Positions 61,780 through 64,000 of a DNA stretch of 64,000 bases are shown here, one piece after another (the stretch's first letter is position 1; every line of letters begins with the position of its first letter). Source of the stretch: Mycolicibacterium poriferae (lineage in GTDB: Bacteria > Actinomycetota > Actinomycetes > Mycobacteriales > Mycobacteriaceae); assembly GCF_010728325.1 (NCBI RefSeq), contig NZ_AP022570.1, positions 2,046,001 to 2,110,000 of the forward strand, written 5' to 3'. Position numbers and translations under genes: made by a program. Under the pieces are notes generated by a model. That model had not been told where the DNA came from and made no database searches. It worked only from the letters and a program-made list of their open reading frames with translations.

Positions 61780-64000
61780 CTCGGGGAGCAGGCCCAGCTG
61801 CCGGTAGACGGTGGACCGCCAGATGGGCGCCTGGGAGTTGATGACGAGGCCGCCCAGCGCCCACCCGTGCAATTGGCCGTCACCGATGATCACGGTGAAG
61901 TCGGCGTCGGGGTCCTGGGCCAGCAGCTTGTCCCGAAACGCCAACGCGCCCGGGTAGAGCTGTTCCTGGGTGCCGATGTAGAGCGCCGTCTGCGGCAGCC
62001 CCGTCAGGTCGTCGCTGGAGATCGGGTTGACCCGATAGTCGTCCATGTCCAATTCGCCGTTGTAGCCCGGGATTTCGTCGGGATCCCAGCGCGGCAGAAT
62101 CGGGTCGTCGATCGCCTCGACCTCGGGGGTGCGCAAGGTGATGTGCAGGGCGGGGGACACCAGCACCATCCGGGAGGGTTGCGACTCGGTGAGCACGCAG
62201 CTGATCGCGGCGCGGCAGCGGCGGATCAACTCCTGTACCGCGAGCACGGCGAACGACCCGCCAGACGAATCGCCGTACACGCTGACGTTGTCCACCCCGT
62301 GCTCGTCGATGAGCAGCGACAGATAGTCGGCCATCGGCGGCACCAGTGTCGTCGCCGTGCCGGTGCCCAACGGCGGGGCCAGCGGATAGATCGGCACCAG
62401 CACGGTGGCGCCGGTGTCGCGGGCCATCTGCCCGTAGTCCGACCAGTGCAGAATATTCGCCTCGGCGGCGAAACCGCCGCCGTGCAGCGCGACGACGTAC
62501 TCGCCGGAGGGCTGCGACGGCGCGAGCTCCCACACCGTCCAGCCGTTGAACTCGCGCTCGGTGACCGTCAATCCCAGGGTGGCGATCCACGGCGGGTCGG
62601 TACTGGTCGCGGCGCCGACCACGCCACTGAACAGGCTGATGCCGGTCTTCTCGGAGAACCAGCGCAGGAACCTCAGCGTGTCGGCGACCAGACGGTCGCT
62701 GTACGAGGGTGGTTCGGTGACGACGGTGCGCGGCCCGGCGGCGACGCCGTTGAGACCGAGTTGACGGTAGATGTCGGGCCGCACCGTGGCGGCTTGGGAG
62801 TTCGGCGACCCTGCCAGCGCCCAGTCGTGGATCTGGCCCTGCCCCACCACCGTCGACACCGCGCCGCCGGCCGCCGACCACTTCTGCTGCAGCGCAAGGG
62901 TATCCGGCAGGGCAAATTCGAGCGACCCGACGTAGATCGTGGTGCTCGGCAGCGCCGCCAGCACGGCGTCCTCGAAGGACATGATGTTGATCAGCGGATC
63001 GGTCAGCGCCAGCCCGGCGCTCCACCTGTTGGCGGAGACGTCGAGATCATCGAGGTCGACGAAAGGATCCTTGATGTCGCGGACGGCGGGGTTGGACAGC
63101 GTGGCATCCGGGGCGAAGGACAGCAACACCATGCTCGCGGGCAACGGCTTGCCGGCGAGGACGAGTTGGCGGACCGCCGAGAGCGCCAGGATGGGGCCCG
63201 CGGAGTCGGCGTAGACGCTGACGTCGTCGGCGCCGTACTGAGCGATCTGATCGGACAGGAACTGCGCCATCGCCGGCACCACCCTGGTCGCCGACCCGGC
63301 CTCGGTGTTGGCCAGCGGGTAGAGCGGCACGATCACGGTGGCGCCGGTGTCGCGGGCCATCGACGTGTAGTCCATCCAGTGCATGATGTTGGGTTCCAGG
63401 ACGAAGCCACCGCCGTGCACCGCGACGACCGCTTTGCCGGTCGAATTGAACGGCTCGAATTCCCAGACCTTCCAGCTGTTGTCCTCGGAGACTTCGTAGT
63501 CGGTCAGCCGGGCGTGCAGGCCGCGGGTCAGAAAGGACGGCGGCCGGTCGCTGGTGAGCGCCTTACCCAAGACGCCGTAGAGGTCGACGCCGATCAGCTT
63601 CGAAATGCCGCGCAGCACATACAGACCCGTGAGGGTCGCCTTGTCGAACAACGACGGCGGTGCGGTGTAGCTGACGGTGTTCTCCGCGGCGCCGGGGGTG
63701 GCGACCACCTCGCCGGTCGAGTCGGTGTCGGCCACCATCGACTGGTGTTTCGCGTCGGGCTCGAGTTCGCGACGGGCGGCCGCGGTCATCACCCACGCCT
63801 GCGGAAGTGCCGCGGGGCCCGTCGGGGGTGGGGCGTCGCCGTTCGCGTGGGCGCCGGGTTCGACCGCGGCGGCCGCGTCGATGGCGACATCAGTGGTCGC
63901 CTGGTTCGTGGGCTCGCCGTCGGTGACGCTGGGTTCGGTGTTGGTATCGGTGCCGGTTTCGTCCGCGGTCTCGATGCCGGCGCTGTCGACGAGGCCGGCG
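61741..64000 (-). CDS. Secreted tandem alpha/beta hydrolase (HSL-like), 5' end off the window
   Basis: The frame runs from a TAA in the palindrome to the window edge (752 residues seen). Its N-terminal visible part is a Thr/Asp/Ala/Pro-rich linker (TNTEPSVTDGEPTNQAT) followed by AWVMTAAARRELEPDAK, a layout of secreted mycobacterial proteins. Two homologous hydrolase domains follow. The first has AVHGGGFVLEP and VYADSAGP, with Ala for the first Gly of the nucleophile elbow, and GQIHDWAL. The second has ALHGGGFAAE, VYGDSSGGS, DPILPRWD and DGQLHGWAL, giving a complete Ser-Asp-His set. It is probably a cell-surface lipase/esterase. The signal peptide would lie beyond 64000. Confidence 0.82.
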   Translation of the reverse strand, partial: AGLVDSAGIETADETGTDTNTEPSVTDGEPTNQATTDVAIDAAAAVEPGAHANGDAPPPTGPAALPQAWVMTAAARRELEPDAKHQSMVADTDSTGEVVATPGAAENTVSYTAPPSLFDKATLTGLYVLRGISKLIGVDLYGVLGKALTSDRPPSFLTRGLHARLTDYEVSEDNSWKVWEFEPFNSTGKAVVAVHGGGFVLEPNIMHWMDYTSMARDTGATVIVPLYPLANTEAGSATRVVPAMAQFLSDQIAQYGADDVSVYADSAGPILALSAVRQLVLAGKPLPASMVLLSFAPDATLSNPAVRDIKDPFVDLDDLDVSANRWSAGLALTDPLINIMSFEDAVLAALPSTTIYVGSLEFALPDTLALQQKWSAAGGAVSTVVGQGQIHDWALAGSPNSQAATVRPDIYRQLGLNGVAAGPRTVVTEPPSYSDRLVADTLRFLRWFSEKTGISLFSGVVGAATSTDPPWIATLGLTVTEREFNGWTVWELAPSQPSGEYVVALHGGGFAAEANILHWSDYGQMARDTGATVLVPIYPLAPPLGTGTATTLVPPMADYLSLLIDEHGVDNVSVYGDSSGGSFAVLAVQELIRRCRAAISCVLTESQPSRMVLVSPALHITLRTPEVEAIDDPILPRWDPDEIPGYNGELDMDDYRVNPISSDDLTGLPQTALYIGTQEQLYPGALAFRDKLLAQDPDADFTVIIGDGQLHGWALGGLVINSQAPIWRSTVYRQLGLLPEVNSARIATVTVA

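Overview
The window looks like chromosome from a fast-growing mycobacterium (Mycobacteriaceae, probably Mycolicibacterium). The right three quarters are GC-rich. From memory, gene content and order there match the core block known from M. tuberculosis as roughly Rv3248c to Rv3279c: sahH, the TetR regulator of alkB, two rubredoxins, alkB, an APC permease, manA, manB, whiB2, fbiA, fbiB, manC/rmlA2, wbbL, rmlD, a CpsA-type LCP protein, fadE25, purE, purK, a GtrA protein, a PH-domain protein and birA. I could not run alignments. Family calls rest on motifs visible in the translations.

Layout. (1) 1-16.8 kb is an exopolysaccharide island, visibly more AT-rich at its left edge. It holds a truncated GT4 glycosyltransferase, a UDP-xylose synthase-like enzyme, a WbaP-type priming transferase, a low-molecular-weight tyrosine phosphatase that appears to start at CTG, a membrane-bound GH6 glucanase, an O-antigen ligase/polymerase-like protein, a Wzx-like flippase, GT4, GT2 and WecG/TagA/CpsF glycosyltransferases, a Wzc-like ATPase without tyrosines in its kinase half, a methyltransferase, a large BcsB-like envelope protein and an epimerase. 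(2) 17-22.5 kb holds a PH-domain protein, a GAF protein and a compact three-gene unit: a second priming transferase, a divergent cis-prenyltransferase and an FAD/UDP-galactopyranose-mutase-like oxidoreductase. (3) 22.5-34.4 kb holds VapB with a broken VapC, gtrA, purK-purE, a MazEF cassette between two copies of a 61-bp palindrome, a GntR-controlled operon (aldolase, nitrilase-type amidohydrolase, TRAP transporter), fadE25 and birA. (4) 34.5-64 kb holds a PecA-like aspartic protease without a PE domain, cell-wall rhamnose and mannose precursor genes, F420 synthesis genes, whiB2, the alkane hydroxylase operon, sahH, a lipoprotein and the C-terminal 752 residues of a tandem alpha/beta hydrolase that runs off the window.

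Most unusual signals. First, ten copies of three small palindrome families (61, about 65 and 54 bp) bracket MazEF and both DUF559 nuclease-like genes. In seven of the ten copies the palindrome itself supplies the stop codon of a neighbouring gene. Second, the priming transferase, degenerate cis-prenyltransferase and UGM-like trio could be a dedicated lipid-linked glycan pathway. Third, the polysaccharide island combines Wzx/Wzy-type and cellulose-type (BcsB, GH6) parts with no processive synthase in view.
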